Positions 37,831 through 48,554 of a stretch of 64,000 nt of DNA are shown piece after piece; the stretch's first letter is position 1, and each line of letters begins with the position of its first letter. The notes under the pieces are model-generated. The model worked only from the letters and a program-made list of their open reading frames with translations. It was not told the origin of the DNA and did not search any database. Source of the stretch: Hevea brasiliensis (taxonomy: Eukaryota > Streptophyta > Magnoliopsida > Malpighiales > Euphorbiaceae); the NCBI RefSeq assembly GCF_030052815.1, contig NC_079498.1:81764992-81828991 (forward strand). The letters are read 5' to 3'. The translations under genes and the position numbers were made by a program.

Positions 37831-38243
37831 GCAGATTAGGCGGTTGAACCGACCATATGCATGCAAAAGAAAGAAATATTTGTAATTTTGTAAGAAAAGA
37901 ATTGAAGAAAAACTTACTTCAAAACTTTATAAAATTTGTAAGATTTGTACAAAGGTTTTGGAGATGTAATTCCGGGTAGGACTTACAAAGGTTGCTCAGC
38001 ACATGAGCTTCCTAAGATCTACTACAAGGAAGTTACAGGGTTTGTAGGTTTGTAGGTGAGGTAGAGGTAGGGCAGGATGGGAAGTGAATCAACCTTCTTG
38101 CTCCTTTCTTCACCTCGGGGTGAAACTCCTTCAGGACCTTCTTCGGATTCTCTTGGCTTCAGAAGCTTGAATGGGAGAAGCTTGGGCTCAAGAAGGTTGA
38201 AGAATGGTTTGAAGTGGCTTCCCTTTGCCTTGGATGGGTGCCT
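37680..38243 (-). promoter_or_regulatory. Viral leader region with repeated motif (minus segment)
   Basis: This lies downstream of the TATA box on the minus strand. The motif GGACTGGCTCTGCCGCC (plus strand GGCGGCAGAGCCAGTC) occurs at 37688 and 37773, and a diverged version (GGCGGTTGAACCGAC) near 37838. The plus segment has the same three motifs (50320-50490). There is no long ORF. Caulimovirid leaders of this length are usually structured; a regulatory role for these repeats is inference. Confidence 0.65.
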
Positions 38244-38253
38244 CCTTAAATAG
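38244..38253 (-). promoter_or_regulatory. Viral TATA box (minus segment)
   Basis: The minus strand reads TATTTAAGGA, the counterpart of TATATAAGGA at 49929-49938 in the plus segment, which has the consensus caulimovirid form. The surrounding sequence matches between segments. Confidence 0.75.
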
Positions 38254-38534
38254 AAGTGTCCAGGGGCAGTTTTGTAATTTTGTAGGTTTTAACTAATGTC
38301 TGCCACTTGATGCCTTCACGTGTGAACAGTGCTTCTTGTCTCCTTCACATGCTAATAGTAAAAAGTGAACAGTACAAGATATGACAGGTGAACAGTGTCC
38401 TGTTTGGTTTTGAAATAAAGGAAGAGAAAAAAGAGAATATTACAAAAGTAAAAATGATTACAAAAATTAAAATAAAAGGAAAATGAAAAGAAAATGGATG
38501 ATTTTGCTGCCATAAATTTCTTTTGCTGGACTTA

Positions 38535-38597
38535 AATTTTTTCTTTTTCTTTTCTTTTTCTTTTTCTTTTTCTTTTTCTCTTTTTCTTTTTTTTTAT
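38535..38597 (-). other. Purine tract upstream of viral promoter (minus segment)
   Basis: The minus strand is an almost pure (AAAAAG)n run. The plus segment has the same tract (49545-49657) at the same place, after the last ORF. A role as plus-strand priming site is possible but unproven. Confidence 0.8.
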
Positions 38598-38629
38598 AAC
38601 AGATTTTGTATTTGTGAAGAGGTACCACA

Positions 38630-39757
38630 ACCTTCTTCATCATCATCTCCCAAATCTATGATGGGTTCTGAATCAGAATTGTCTGCAGAAGAATTGGTTC
38701 TGTTTTGCAATAATTATTCCATTATTGCAAAATATTCTTCATTGTTTTTAGCTCCTGCTAATCTTGCCATGGCATGTGATCTTTGAGCCAAAAACAATTG
38801 ATTTGAAAAGTTTTGTATAGGAGTTGGTGGCAACAGGTTTTTTCCCTTAAGCCAGGTTTTTACTCCTTGGTTTGTAATTGTTTCTGGGATATTAAATGAA
38901 TCCCACCATTTTACCTTAAACCTTCTGATGATTGTATTCAATCCATCTTGGGGTCGAAATTCAAAAAACCAGATAAGAACCCAAGGTAAAAAGAATTTTG
39001 AAGAAAATAAGAGAAGAGGAAGAAACCTTTTCTCTTTGGGTGAGGGTTTGTAATGGGTTTTGAAAAGGTTTAAACTCTCTAATATTTCTGGTGTAAGAAT
39101 TTCAGGTAGTGCACCAAAATACTTCCACCACTGAGCAAACTATGAAGGGGTTTTGGAAGGATCAAATGTTTTTTGGAAATAGAACAACCATGAATGACTA
39201 TTCTTGTGATTTTGTATGAGAAAGGTATTATACCATGCCTGTTGGTAATCCCAGTAATTGAAATGTTGGCAATGGTCAATCTTGTTTTGGAATGATAATG
39301 GGAAGATTTTTTGTTTTGTAAGTTCTTGCCCCCAATCAGAAGGATTAAGGACGTTTTGAATGTGGCAGGTTGAATAAACCGGATCAGCATGATTTTCTTT
39401 TAGATAAAAATGTTTGAATTTTGCCGAGCCAGTAAATTCAAGTATTGCCTAATAGTAGGCTCGAGTTTTAGAAAGATCCCAAGGTTTGTAATGCCATCCT
39501 TTTGTAAAAGCTTTTGAAATTGCCATAGAGGCGTCTTGGTGTAAGAACTCATCCTCTATGATCAAAACATTTTGAAAATGGGTTTTTGTAATCCATTCCG
39601 AAGACTTCTTTTTTAATTTTGTTTGAGACAAAACTATTTGAGAAGAATTTGGTTGGGAAACATCGGTTTGAAAATCTATTTGTAAAATCTCATGGACTTG
39701 AGAACAGTTTTGAAAAGTTTGAGAAAGGGTTTTTTGGGAGGAAGACTCTCCTTTCTC
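38630..39757 (-). pseudogene. Viral C-terminal extension after RNase H, unassigned
   Basis: Read on the minus strand in the frame following RNase H, this gives about 370 codons with isolated stops (near 39757, 39447, 39140 and 38711). Recognisable character includes WGQ, HFNYWDYQQAW, HSWLFYF, FAQWWKYFGALPEIL and RRFKVKWWDSFN, rich in Trp and other aromatics, ending in an acidic tail. I recall similar aromatic-rich extensions in plant endogenous pararetroviruses but cannot name a domain. It has no counterpart in the plus segment. Function unknown. Confidence 0.6.
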
Positions 39758-41224
39758 CTAGGTTTTGGAAACAGGTTTTGTAGATTTACCTTTCTGAGCC
39801 TGATTCGCCTGAGTTATGTTTTGTAGAGCCTGAAGAACTTCAGGAGATTTGGACAGTGATTCTATCCATTTTTGAATCTGGCTGTCTATTTCTGGAGCCT
39901 GAGATTCAATGAGTTTTGTTTGGTCTTCTTCTTCTGCTTTGACCATGTCTGTCCAAGTTTGAATAGGTTTTGCAGAAGAGATGGTTGGTTTTGTAGGGTT
40001 TGATTTTGTAGAGTTTGAGGCTTCAGCCTTGGTATTTTTCTTTCTGGGCATTGGCCTGTTTTGGAGAAATTCTCTGGTTAGAAAGTCTGGGATGGAATTT
40101 GTATCTCCTTTTATAAATTCAATTTCAAAATAAAAAATACTTAAAATTGCTTGCCATCGTGCAAAAATTTGTTTTGATGCAAGATTTTGAACATCTTTTT
40201 GCAAAACTTCTTTGGCTGATTTGCAATCAATTCTAAGCAAAAATTTTTGATTTAATAAATCACTTTGAAATTTTTGTATGCACATGACAATTGCAAGAAT
40301 CTCTTTTTTGATGGTAGAGTATTTCTTTTGACAATCATTCCAATGTGCAGAATGGAATTGAACTATTTGTTCTTTTCTGTTTTGAACTTGTTTTAAAATT
40401 TCACCATAACCTAACTCTGAGGCATCTGTCTCGACTACCTTAGGGGCTAATGGATCTGCTAAATGCAGATAAGGAATGGTTTGGACCTGTTTTTTAATAT
40501 GACGGATCACTTCAGTGTGATGATCTGTCCATGGAACAGGGTTTTTCTTTAACCTATCATGCAAGGGTTTTGCTGGATGGTTAATATTTGGATAAAAATC
40601 TAAAACATAATTCAAGCTACCTAAGAATCTCTGTAGCTGGGTTTTATCCAAGATTTTATCAGGAAATTTGTTTGAAAATTCTAGACTTCTCTCTATTGGA
40701 GTAATGGTTCCTTGGGATATGTAATGACCTAGAAACCTAACTCTGGTTTGGAAAAGAGAAATCTTTGATTTTGAAACGGCAAGGCCATTTCATTTTGTAA
40801 CAGAAAAGAATGTTCTTAAGTGTTTGAAGTGTTGTTCAATTGACTCCGAGAACACAAGAACATCATCTATATAGACTATGCAAAATTTTGAATATGGATT
40901 AAAGATTTCATTCATAATTCTCTGGAATTCTGATGGGGCATTTTTCAGGCCAAAAGGCATGACTTTCCACTCATATTGTCCAAAGGGAACTGTGAATGCG
41001 GTTTTATATCTATCTTTTGGATCAATTTGTATTTGCCAAAATCCTGATTTCATATCAAATTTGGAAAATACAAATGCAGAATGAAGTTTTTGTAAAAGAT
41101 CTTTTTTGTTTGGAATTGGATACCTGATCCATTTCAAAGCTTTATTCAAAGGTTTGTAATTAATTACTAATCTAGGAGTGCCTTTTTCTATTTCTGAATT
41201 TTTGTTTACATAAAAGTCGCACAA
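39758..41224 (-). pseudogene. Viral reverse transcriptase and RNase H (minus segment)
   Basis: The RT copies pregenomic RNA into DNA. From 41224 the frame shows INYKPLN, FSKFDMKSGFWQI, MPFGLKNAPSEF and the catalytic YIDD at 40862-40873. A TGA near 40789 interrupts before NGLAVSKSK and RFLGHYISQGTITP. RNase H follows with VVETDASELGYG (first Asp), then KKEILAIVMCIQKF (Glu) and LRIDCKSAKEVL (Asp). A Lys/Ser/Thr-rich tail ends at 39758. No integrase is present. Between 41225 and 41647 the N-terminal RT part has further stops, so polyprotein continuity is lost. Confidence 0.88.
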
Positions 41225-41649
41225 CTCAAGGAGATCTAGATTCGTAATTAATCCTTTTTCTTTAAATCCAAAATTTACGAGCAGCGGTGTTGTTCTAGTT
41301 CAGCATTCATTTGGATTGGTCTGGCTTTTGTAGGTATCTGCTTTTCATTGAAATCATTTTCATATGATAAATCTACCATATGCTATTTTCGATTCCAAAA
41401 GGCGTTTGGTAAATCAGAACAAATTTCTCTTTCAATTTGGGTTTTGAAATCCGAAATTTTCTTTTTCACCAAATCATTTTGTAATTGTTTTTCAATTCTT
41501 GTTAAAGAAACATCTTGCTGTAAATACAACAAGTGTTGCTTTTTTCCCTCTATTAAAACATTAATCTCATTATTATAAATGGAACAAGCTTTTATAATAT
41601 TGAAATTTCTAGTTTTTGGTTTTGTAACGAAAGGGAAAACAAGAGTTTG

Positions 41650-44190
41650 TTATGTAATTTTGAAGGAGATATTATCATCGTTAACCTTGTAGGGAGTTAT
41701 CAAGTTAATGAAAGGAGTCCCTAAGATTACACTATGATGAATATCTTGAACAATTACGAATGAGGTTTTGAAAAGAAAATCACCATTAGCTATGGAGGCT
41801 TCTGTCTTATAGCTAATAGCCATTTTTGAATTATTTGCAACTGAAAGTTTTTCTGTGGTTTTTTCGTAAAATTTCTTTGGAACAATTCCTTCTTTAATAC
41901 AGTTCAAATCTGCTCCTGTATCAAATAAAGCAATTGTATTGATTTTGAAATCTTTTGAAAAAACAATGGTAATTTGTATCAAATATTTTTTGGAGGTGAT
42001 CTGATTGAGGATGAAAAGAAAATCTTCTGGAGGTTTTTGAGTTTTCAAACTATTTTCTTTATTTTTCTTAGATTCTTCCTGGGGTTTTGAAAACAAAAGC
42101 TGGATTGCTTTTGAGTCCTGTGCCTTTTTCTCTTTAAGCTGTTTAAGCTCATTCTTAGTGATTTTTATTTCTCTTTGGAGGCATTGGACTGGAGGGTTTT
42201 GTAGTTTTTTGTAATCTTCAGGATTTTCTTCATACTTTAAAACATCTAAGACTAATTCTTGATTTTTTAAAAGCATGTTGACATTTTTTGCATTTTCTTC
42301 AGATTTAATTTTAGAGTCTGAAATAGATGAATTATTAACTGACCCATCTTTTTGTAAAGGAGCATTGTCTTCATACTCCTGGTTAGAATTTGAAAAATTA
42401 GTACTCAAATTTTGAATGACTAATTCTTCTTTTTGTAATGGTTTATGATTGTCAGTGGATTCAGAAATTTTGAATTCACTTTCTATTTGTAATTCTGGAA
42501 TTGATTTTGGAAGAGGTTTGTTTTGTAATTCAAAGGTTTCTTGAGGGTTTTGTTCCTTTAAACCCTGATGTTTTGAATTCTTTTTATGAGGAGTTTTATT
42601 TTTAACAGTAACAGGGTTAACAGACAGTTTTTCTTCTGTTTTCTTTAGAAGATCTTTCAGAGCCACAATGAACTCTGATTGATTATCTTCTGTCTCCTGT
42701 TGTTTAGGTTTTGAAATCTGAGAAGGTTTTGAAATTGGGACTGTTGATTTTGTAGATTTTTTGGACTTTTTTGAAAACGGATATGGAATGTCATGATAAT
42801 CAGCATACATTTCAAACCATTCAAAGAAAAGAATATGAACTTTATATTCATATAGAAAATCATAATATTCTTTTTGAATTTCTTTCCTTCGATCATTGAA
42901 ATGTTTGAAAAACCACATTTGCTTTTTATGATTTTTAGGAGAATAAAAATCATCATGCAAATATTGTTTGTCTACTTCAAATTCTTTTTCAAGCACATTA
43001 AGTTCATGGTTTACATTTTCTGTAATGGCTGAAAAGGTAGGAGAAGTAGGTTCTGACTCTATTTGGCTTTCAACTCGAGCAGACTCGTTTTGTAAATTTG
43101 TATAAACTGGATGTGGAACATTTGTAGAGTAATCTACATTTTGTAAAGTGGATCTAGGTATTTCTGAAGTAGAAAACCTAGAAGAGCTAGGTAAGTCTGA
43201 GGTAGAATACCTAGGCTGAATATTTTGTATTCTAATTGGTTTTGTAACAGGCAAACTAATGACAGAAGGTATACGAGACACTCTTCCTATGTCTACAGTA
43301 CTGGATGTTGAGGAATCATCTGAAAACCTAAGGCTTCTGTTGAAGCTAAGGCTGACTCTTCCATCGTCATACTGGGTTATTTGCCGAAGTTGAACATTTG
43401 GCTCAACTATTTTTGAAGATTCTGGTTCTACTGCACCTTCTAAAATCCATTCTTCTGGTAGGGTTATGTCCTTCCATTGGATAGATCTAGGGATTACAAT
43501 GTTGGATTTTGTAAGATCAGTTTGTAAAAGCAAAGTTTCTCCTCTTTTACTTTGAAACTTATGTTTTGTAGCAAAAGCAGAAACCATAGCTTTGTAATGG
43601 ATTTTGTAAATTAGTGCAAGAGGAATAGATCCTTCAAGCATTTTGTAATTGTGAGTTTTGATTTGTAAAACAAGGGATTTTGTAATATTACTGTCGTTTA
43701 ACGAAACAGTAAAATTTGGATAGCAATCAAAGGATATTGGTCCACTGCACAAACTAGACTCGACTGAACTAAGCAAGGAGTCCTGGAAGTTTATGAACCT
43801 AGTATCTCTAAGAACTGCTAGGATTGAGGTGTTCAACCCTTCTTTTGTAAGCGGTTTAATTCCAACTTGGACTAAACCTATAAGGATGTATTTGTATTGT
43901 TGTTCACGGTATTTTTGTAAAGATTTTTGAGACAGAAGAGAAATCGTCTCAAAGGGTTTTGTAATCTGAAGATCTCTTTCTTCAGTTTTGATCGTAAAAT
44001 CAGTTTTGAAAAAATTGAGTTTTGTAGTCTGATAGATCTGATCCTTTTGTACTTTTGGAATTTCCCAATTATCTATACATTTTTCAAAATTTTCGATTAT
44101 TATTTCTTCACTATTAACTATCTTTCTCGATTCGGAGGACGAGGTAGAAGAGTTTGAAGAAGAAATTGTCCTACAGAAAATTGGATTCAT
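41650..44190 (-). CDS. Viral polyprotein N-terminal part: movement protein, linker, protease (846 codons, open)
   Basis: It starts at ATG 44190, 222 nt after the PBS. Residues ~30-260 resemble caulimovirid movement proteins of the 30K family (GPISFDCYPNFTVSLND and EGSIPLALIYKIHYKAM). A long Ser/Pro/Lys/Glu-rich linker follows, with a segment shared with the plus segment (42632-43447). The aspartic protease sits at the end with FDTGADLNC (DTG at residues 757-759) and VILGTPFINL. The frame is free of stops for 846 codons. It ends at a TAA (41647), after which sequence still homologous to the plus segment continues, so this stop is probably a mutation. No coat protein or zinc knuckle lies between linker and protease, where relatives have one. 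Confidence 0.85.
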   Translation of the reverse strand: MNPIFCRTISSSNSSTSSSESRKIVNSEEIIIENFEKCIDNWEIPKVQKDQIYQTTKLNFFKTDFTIKTEERDLQITKPFETISLLSQKSLQKYREQQYKYILIGLVQVGIKPLTKEGLNTSILAVLRDTRFINFQDSLLSSVESSLCSGPISFDCYPNFTVSLNDSNITKSLVLQIKTHNYKMLEGSIPLALIYKIHYKAMVSAFATKHKFQSKRGETLLLQTDLTKSNIVIPRSIQWKDITLPEEWILEGAVEPESSKIVEPNVQLRQITQYDDGRVSLSFNRSLRFSDDSSTSSTVDIGRVSRIPSVISLPVTKPIRIQNIQPRYSTSDLPSSSRFSTSEIPRSTLQNVDYSTNVPHPVYTNLQNESARVESQIESEPTSPTFSAITENVNHELNVLEKEFEVDKQYLHDDFYSPKNHKKQMWFFKHFNDRRKEIQKEYYDFLYEYKVHILFFEWFEMYADYHDIPYPFSKKSKKSTKSTVPISKPSQISKPKQQETEDNQSEFIVALKDLLKKTEEKLSVNPVTVKNKTPHKKNSKHQGLKEQNPQETFELQNKPLPKSIPELQIESEFKISESTDNHKPLQKEELVIQNLSTNFSNSNQEYEDNAPLQKDGSVNNSSISDSKIKSEENAKNVNMLLKNQELVLDVLKYEENPEDYKKLQNPPVQCLQREIKITKNELKQLKEKKAQDSKAIQLLFSKPQEESKKNKENSLKTQKPPEDFLFILNQITSKKYLIQITIVFSKDFKINTIALFDTGADLNCIKEGIVPKKFYEKTTEKLSVANNSKMAISYKTEASIANGDFLFKTSFVIVQDIHHSVILGTPFINLITPYKVNDDNISFKIT

Positions 44191-44411
44191 ACTTAAAGAT
44201 TTTTTCTAGGTTGATCTTTTGAGTTAAGTGAGGTAATCGCCAAAGGAATCACTGCCCTAAACATGCCCTCTCGGCTACAAAGACGGGAGTTACAACTCAG
44301 GCCTGTTTACACCTCTAAAGAAGCTATCTTATCACCTTAAGATCATCTTACCAACCTTTAAAAAATGTTTAAATGTGAATCCGAACCTTAAATAGAACCT
44401 TTTCCCCCCTA

Positions 44412-44423
44412 GGCTCTGATACC
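44412..44423 (-). other. Viral tRNA-Met primer-binding site
   Basis: The minus strand reads GGTATCAGAGCC, the conserved plant pararetrovirus priming site for minus-strand DNA (TGGTATCAGAGC). It defines the zero point of the viral map and is the inner end of the minus segment. Confidence 0.85.
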
Positions 44424-44473
44424 CGGTGCGTAGAACCTTCTAAGATCCGAACCTTAAATGGATCTTAGAAGGT
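44424..44473. other. Junction between the two viral segments, small inverted repeat
   Basis: A 14-bp stem, AACCTTCTAAGATCC (44434-44448) against GGATCTTAGAAGGT (44460-44473), lies between the segments. The strand meaning of viral homology flips here: sequence left of 44424 reads on minus, right of 44471 on plus. A short CCCGGTGCGT resembles the end of the viral leader. Confidence 0.7.
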
Positions 44474-45278
44474 GCAGTAGAACCAGAATCTTCAAAAATA
44501 GTTGAGCCAAACGTTCAACTGAGGCAAATAACCCAGTATGACGATGGAAGAGTCAGCCTTAGCTTTGACAAAAGCCTTAGGTTTTCAGATGATTCCTCAA
44601 CGTCCAGTACTGTAAACATAGGAAGAGTGTCTCGTATGCCTTCTGTCATTAGTTTGCCTGTTACAAAACCAATTGGAATACAAAATATTCAGCCTAGGTA
44701 TTCTACCTCAGACTTACCTAGCTCTTCTAGGTTTTCTACTTCAGAAATACCTAGATCCACTTTACAAAACGTAGATTACTCTACAAATGTTCCACATCCA
44801 GTTTATACAAATTTACAAAACGAGTCTGTTCAGGATGAAACCCAAACAGAGTCAGAACCTACTTCTCCTACCTTTTCAGCCATTATAGAAAATGTAAACC
44901 ATGAACTTAATGTGCTTGAAAAAGAATTTGAAGTAGACAAACAATATTTGCATGATGATTTTTATTCTCCTAAAAATCATAAAAAGCAAATGTGGTTTTT
45001 CAAAAATTTCAATGATCAAAGGAAAGAAATTCAAAAGGAATATTATGACTTTATATACCAACACAAAGTTCATATTCTTTTCTTTGATTGGTTTGAGATG
45101 TATGCTAAACAGCATAACATTTCATATCCGTTTTCCAAAACTCCAAAAACTTTCAAAAAATCAGATCCAGTTTCAAAACCTTCTCAAATTTCAAAACCTA
45201 AACAACAGGAGTTAGAAGATAATCAATCAGAGTTCATTGCGGCTCTAAAAGCTCTTCTAAAGAAAACAGAGGAAAAAG
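44474..45278 (+). pseudogene. Viral polyprotein linker fragment (plus segment)
   Basis: Homologous to minus-strand 43447-42632, with segments such as PSVISLPVTKPI, PRYSTSDLPSSSRF and YLHDDFYSPKNHKKQMWFF. The movement-protein core upstream is absent, cut at the segment junction. At 45278 homology to the minus segment ends and the frame shifts into the coat-protein part. Confidence 0.85.
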
Positions 45279-45279
45279 C

Positions 45280-47280
45280 ATGCATAACCTCATTCTTGTT
45301 AGAAACAAAGTTCCTGAATTGGAAATTTCAGATGGTAGAAAATTACAATCTGAACATCCTCCTCTTAGGATAGTAAAAATTCCCCACTTGGAACAAACAG
45401 TAGAAGCAGCCCCTTACAAAATTCCAAATGAAAATGATTCTATGAATATAAAAAACATTGTTCTTCAGAATAACTTTACAAATGCCCATTTGCATACCAT
45501 AGGTAAGCAATTACAAAAAATGGAACAAAACCAATAGGCTACAGTTTCCCAAATTGAAACTAAGCCGGATACAAAATTGAAAAACCCAATTTTCAAACCA
45601 TTCCAAGTTTCCAAAAATAGTCAAAAAGATTTACAAAACAACAGCAATTCTGAATTCATCCAAGCTTTGAGAGACATGAAGACTAGGCTAGAAGCTTCAA
45701 CTTCTACTCCAGTAGCACCTGAAACACCTCAAACTTCCCAAAGGAGTGTCAATATAATTGAGGAAGATTCAGATTCAGATGTCCAAAGCCAAGAAAACCA
45801 GCCCATCCAAACTGAAGAAATTCATTCTTCAAAACCTTTACAAATCAATAGACTTTATTGGCCGTGGGTAGCAACACCCCTCCCAATAACAGCTCCAGAC
45901 TTAGGCATAGAAAATAGATCTGAAATTCTGACCCAGTCTAAATTTAATGCCTCTACTGTCTATGAATGGAACATAGATGGTATGTCTGAATACAACATCT
46001 TGAATTTGCTCCAGCAAATGACCATGGCAGCAAATGCTTACAAAACCCAAACTGGAACCCCAGACAGAGCTATTGCTGAACTCCTCATTGCAGGATTCTC
46101 AGGACAGCTCAAAGGATGGTGGGATTATCATCTCACGAACCTACAAAAATCTGAGATTCTAGAATCCATACAAACTCAAGAAGATGGTGTGCCAATTCTT
46201 GATGAGTTAGGCCAACAAATCCCAGATGCAGTAGCCACCTTGATAGTAACAATCTCCTTACATTTCGTAGGTGACTCATCTCATCTTAAGGATAAGAATG
46301 CCGAACTCCTTTCAAACCTTAGATGCAAAAAACTGAGTGATTTTCAGTATTACAAAAACACTTTTCTTACTAGGATAATGCTTAGAGAAGATTCTAATCA
46401 GCCCTTTTGGAAAGAAAAATTTCTTGCTGGACTTCCGATCCTTTTAGGAGAAAAAGTTAGGAATAAAATCAAGGAAGCATTTGGAAATCAAATCCCGTAT
46501 GATAAATTAACCTATGGTGAACTAGTCAGTCTCACTCAAAAAGAAGGTTTAAAGATTTGTCAGGATTTGAAATTACAAAAACATCTGAAATGGGAAATGA
46601 GAAAAACTCGCCAAGAGTTAGGATCTTTCTGCAAACAATTTGAAATAGGAACCAAAAACCCTACTCCAGATTGTGGAGGAAGTTGTAGCACAAAACTTTA
46701 CAAAAAATCATCCCAAAAATACAAAAACTCTTCAAAACCAGAAAAAGATTCCTATTACAAAAAACTTCCAAAAAAGACTAGTAAACCTAGTCCTCAATCC
46801 AAATCAAAGATCAAAAATTTAACTTGCCACAAATGTGGTAACAAAGGCCACACTGCAAATTTTTGCAAGTTAAACAAAAAACTTCATGAGTTGCAATTAG
46901 AAGAAGAAGTTATTAATAAAATAACTGCTTTTTTAATTGAAACCGAAAGTGAGTCCAGTAATTCTGAACCCACAGAAAATGAAGAAGGATTACAAATTGA
47001 TGAATTAATCACAAGTTCATCATCCAGTTCTGATTTTGAAATAGAAAATGAACTGTTTACAAAATCAAAATTGAAAATCAATGTTCTTTCAAAAGACCAG
47101 AAGTTACTCTTAGAAATCCTTACACAAGTTGAAGATTCTCAACTACAAAAGGAATTTTTAGGAAAACTTTTAAAAACCTTTGAAGAACAACCAATACAAA
47201 AACCTTATATTCTGCCCTCTGTTGCAAAAAACACATATGACCTTACGGCCATATTGGGTAGAAAGAAGACTTCAAAATAA
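45280..47280 (+). pseudogene. Viral coat protein with zinc knuckle (plus segment)
   Basis: The frame from 45280 is interrupted by a TAG at 45535-45537 and is then open from 45577 to 47280 (567 codons). It has an acidic N-terminal part, a core with FSGQLKGWWDYHLT and FLAGLPILLGEKVR, a basic Lys/Ser-rich segment, and a CCHC knuckle CHKCGNKGHTANFC at 46825-46866, then an acidic Ser/Glu tail. This order (core, basic box, zinc knuckle, acidic end) is that of caulimovirid coat proteins, which package the genome. The minus segment has none of it. Confidence 0.85.
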
Positions 47281-47930
47281 TCAACTGTTTCAGTCCAAAG
47301 CCTTCAGGAAGAAACAAAAGCTGTTAAGATTGAGCTTAATGAGCTTAAAGAAAAACAGGCACAGGACTCAGAAACAATCCAAAAATTACTTTCAAAATAA
47401 ATCAATGAAGAAGTCAAAGAAGAAGATGAAGAAAATACTTTAGAAATTCAAAATCTTGAAAAACTTACAAAGGATTTTCTCTTCATTCTTAATGAGATTT
47501 CTTCCAGAAAATATTTGATTAGAATTTCATTAGTTTTTTCAAAAGATTTCAAGATTGATACAATTGCCTTATTTGATACAGGCGCATATTTAAATTGTAT
47601 TAAGGAAGGCATTGTTCCAGAGAAATTCCAAGAAAAAAACTACTGAAAACCTTTCAACTGCAAACAATTACAAAATCAAAATCAATTACAAAACAGAGGC
47701 TTCAATAGCCAATTCAAATCTTCTTCTAAAAACTTCATTTGTTTTAATAAAGGATATCAGTCATAGTCATTTTAGGGACGCCGTTCATCAATTTAATTAC
47801 TCTCTACAGAGTCAACTATGATAGTATTTATTTTAAAACAAAAAATCAAAACCTTGTGTTTCCTTTTGTTGAAAAACCCAAAACAAAGAATTTGAATATC
47901 ATAAAGGGTTATTCCATTTTTGATAATCAA
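47281..47930 (+). pseudogene. Viral protease region, broken (plus segment)
   Basis: In the frame following the coat protein, after TAA stops at 47278 and 47398, comes IALFDTGAYLNCIKEG with DTG at 47575-47583. A frameshift follows near 47635, then sequence like KTEASIANSNLLLKTSF and, at 47856-47930, a piece matching the start of the RT-side linker of the minus segment (VEKPKTKNLNII). The Asp after DTGA is Tyr here. The protease is inactive, and RT does not follow. Confidence 0.82.
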
Positions 47931-48056
47931 ATAAATGTTTTGGAACAGGAAACAAGACAGCATTTACAAAAAGAAATTTCTTCAAACGAGCTTGTTTTCA
48001 AAAATCAATTTTTTGATTACTGCTTATTACAAACTAACCCTTGTGAGTTTTTGCTG

Positions 48057-48425
48057 ATGGCAGAATCATCCAACAATGATGATTTAGTCCACTTTGGACC
48101 AATAGTCCTTTCCAAAGCTCCTGCTAAAAAATTCAGAATTAATGTAGCCAGAACTGCATATGTTCCCACAGAAAGGCACCAATGTTTATTTGACAATCTT
48201 TGGACTTTAATACAAAACAAAAGGTTGGGAGTAACAGCTCTCAATGCACTTTGTATTGAGTTTGAGGAAGCTAATAAATATGTGGCTGACCTCCTTAGCA
48301 GAATTAAATATCATGAGGATCATATCATGGTAGCTCAATCATTCATTGAGTTTTTACAAAATCAAGTTTTATACAAATCCATTACATCCAGAATTAGTCC
48401 ATCAGATCCATCCTCTTCTAACTAA
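48057..48425 (+). CDS. Unassigned viral ORF X (plus segment only)
   Basis: From the ATG at 48057 the frame encodes about 122 residues, MAESSNNDDLVHFGP to the stop after SPSDPSSSN. The frame is open upstream to 47856, where it is continuous with the protease-side remnant. The C-terminal half is Leu/Ile/Glu-rich and could form a helix or coiled coil (LNALCIEFEEANKYVADLLSR). No family is recognised, and it has no counterpart in the minus segment. It occupies the place of RT. Confidence 0.55.
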   Translation: MAESSNNDDLVHFGPIVLSKAPAKKFRINVARTAYVPTERHQCLFDNLWTLIQNKRLGVTALNALCIEFEEANKYVADLLSRIKYHEDHIMVAQSFIEFLQNQVLYKSITSRISPSDPSSSN

Positions 48426-48458
48426 AATCATCACCTTGAATTACAAAAACAAGAATTT

Positions 48459-48550
48459 GAAGGCCTAGGATCCCCACTGGATTCTAGTGTAAGAATTCAA
48501 AAGCGAAGGACTGAAGGCCTAGGATCCCCACTGGATTCTAGTGTAAAATT
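48459..48550. repeat. 54-bp spaced direct repeat
   Basis: GAAGGCCTAGGATCCCCACT and the following GGATTCTAGTGTAA occur at 48459 and again at 48513, between the two unassigned viral ORFs. Confidence 0.85.
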
Positions 48551-48554
48551 ACCA

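Larger units (their letters stand above)
37515..44423 (-). mobile_element. Endogenous pararetrovirus, minus segment (florendovirus-like, RT-bearing)
   Basis: About 6.9 kb, apparently one linear genome length from the tRNA-Met PBS (44423-44412) to the same point at 37515. Order on the minus strand: 222-nt leader, a long frame with movement protein, linker and protease, then RT, RNase H, a C-terminal extension, purine tract, TATA promoter and a long leader. Fused movement protein with protease, RT and RNase H, no integrase, no LTRs and a tRNA-Met PBS define Caulimoviridae. The TA-repeat location and organisation fit florendoviruses. No coat protein zinc knuckle is present. Stops interrupt the region downstream of the protease. 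Confidence 0.88.

Noticed and set aside
38523..38786. Plus-strand ORF over pyrimidine tract and viral C-terminal region
   Set aside because: Antisense to the viral frame and driven by the (TTTTTC)n run.
44952..45215. Alternative-frame ORFs inside the viral linker (also 42657-42956 on minus)
   Set aside because: They are the same shadow frame in both viral segments, in AT-rich sequence, with no coding character.
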